Below are positions 63,219 through 64,000 of a stretch of 64,000 nucleotides of DNA, piece by piece. Numbering within the stretch: the first letter of the stretch is position 1; the number at the start of each line of letters is the position of its first letter. The notes beneath the pieces were generated by a model, which saw only the letters and a program-made list of their open reading frames with translations, ran no database searches and had not been told where the DNA came from. The translations under genes and the position numbers were made by a program. Source of the stretch: Phoronis australis (lineage: Eukaryota > Phoronida > Phoronidae); assembly GCA_002633005.1 (NCBI GenBank), contig NMRA01000011.1, positions 629,370-693,369 on the forward strand, read 5' to 3'.

Positions 63219-63811
63219 CTGAATAATGTGGTAACCACTTAATAGTGATGTCATCGTATAGAAACTGTAATTTTCTACTTAAACAGTGTAAGTCTATATT
63301 CACAGGACCATGTGATCATGAATCCAGATGGTCACATCTTGGGCTTAGAGGGGGTAACTTGCTCCAAAGTGGCTTAGAATTTTGCAGACACAGTATTATA
63401 CCAGTAATAATAAAAAATGATTCCAGGTGGTCTGATACACATTGTACGAGATGTTCACAGGCCNGATGTCAACCCTTTTCCATTCTTAACACACTTATGA
63501 AGTTTCCTGAAAAATTGTCATTGTTATCATTTTCCAAATGCTCACTGTATTGCCAAAACATACATGATGTCATTGTTTGTTGAGGACAACCGTACTGTTT
63601 AAAATTTTCAAATAATTAAGTACAGTCTGTCTTCTTGTAGAAAACATTGATCAAATAAAATTATACTGTTCCGCCTACCACAATGCAATTGTGATTTGGA
63701 TGCTAAGAACAAGGAATCGTGCATAGTTTGGCTGTAGAATTATTTCTAATAAAGCTAACTTTTGCAAATCGTAACGACACTCATTCCTATTGGTCATAAA
63801 GCATTACATAC

Positions 63812-64000
63812 CTTATCAATCCTGGGTACATTTAATTCAGGAGCTTTTTTGACAAATGCGATGCGTGAGTCTCCTCCGTAGGCCAGGAACTCACGGAGAT
63901 CATAGCTGCAGTTAATATCTTCATGCTCAATTAACTTTTCTAGGTAGTGTTGGAGGTCATGACGTCTCTTCTCCACATGAGCCGAGTCCAGTAGAGGTAA
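63812..64000 (-). CDS. SNX19: Second copy of the SNX19 PX exon, cut by window edge
   Basis: The 189 bases match 63001-63189 with no difference that I can see, including the donor GTATGT (63806-63811). The flanking intron copy (63465-63811 versus about 62652-63000) differs at roughly 3% of sites. The copy begins right after the lone N at 63464. I read it as the other haplotype, or an unmerged contig overlap, rather than a second exon in the gene. The rest of the exon lies past the window end. Confidence 0.7.

Larger units (their letters stand above)
62652..64000. repeat. Direct duplication around a single N (assembly joint)
   Basis: Bases from about 62652 to 63189 recur at 63465-64000, offset 811-813 bases. 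The second copy starts at the base after the N at 63464. The coding part is identical, while the intron differs at about 14-16 sites plus two one-base length changes in A or T runs. The segment 63219-63463 is seen once. This is the usual look of two alleles placed in tandem by an assembler. Confidence 0.8.

Overview
Animal nuclear DNA: AT-rich, spliced, CpG-containing and full of repeats, with microsatellites, short inverted-repeat elements and decayed LINEs. The palindrome TAGGCCTA occurs eight times, more than its composition predicts. About 3% divergence between two apparent allelic copies suggests a highly polymorphic species. Together these fit a marine invertebrate, perhaps a deuterostome such as a hemichordate, echinoderm or lancelet. 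That placement is an inference from texture; no marker gene settles it. The sequence is a draft assembly, with a 155-base N gap (43258-43412) and single N joints at 53035, 60957 and 63464.

One gene is recognised with confidence. The 3' half of a sorting nexin 19 (SNX19) orthologue lies on the minus strand from 63218 down to 53208. Seven exons have canonical splice sites, and all reading phases join without a break from the end of the PX domain through the Nexin_C domain to a TGA stop. The 5' exons (transmembrane, PXA and start of PX) lie beyond the right edge. The last PX exon appears twice (63001-63218 and from 63812). The second copy starts exactly after a single N, so it is probably an unmerged haplotype rather than a true tandem exon.

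Layout: 1-13.7 kb is non-coding, with hAT-like MITEs of one family at 5.2 and 11.5 kb. 13.7-18.2 kb holds two pairs of inverted repeats and a possible promoter with ETS and YY1 sites. 19.7-20.1 kb has an open candidate exon of unknown family, followed by a 34-bp minisatellite. 26.8-27.1 kb is a foldback element. 30.4-31.3 kb is a decayed LINE reverse transcriptase, and 41.9-42.5 kb is the C-terminal end of a LINE with one frameshift. 43.4-48.5 kb has a possible secreted-protein first exon beside the N gap and three copies of an unclassified AAGCTT-rich repeat. 49-53 kb is non-coding except for a nested palindrome with flanking direct repeats. 53.2-64 kb is SNX19, with introns carrying an L1-like relic, MITEs, a 64-bp minisatellite and a perfect 31-bp-arm palindrome.

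I found no tRNA, rRNA, CRISPR or prokaryotic feature. The most unusual structures are three near-perfect snapback palindromes (46.25, 51.81 and 61.23 kb), two of which show signs of insertion into pre-existing sequence.
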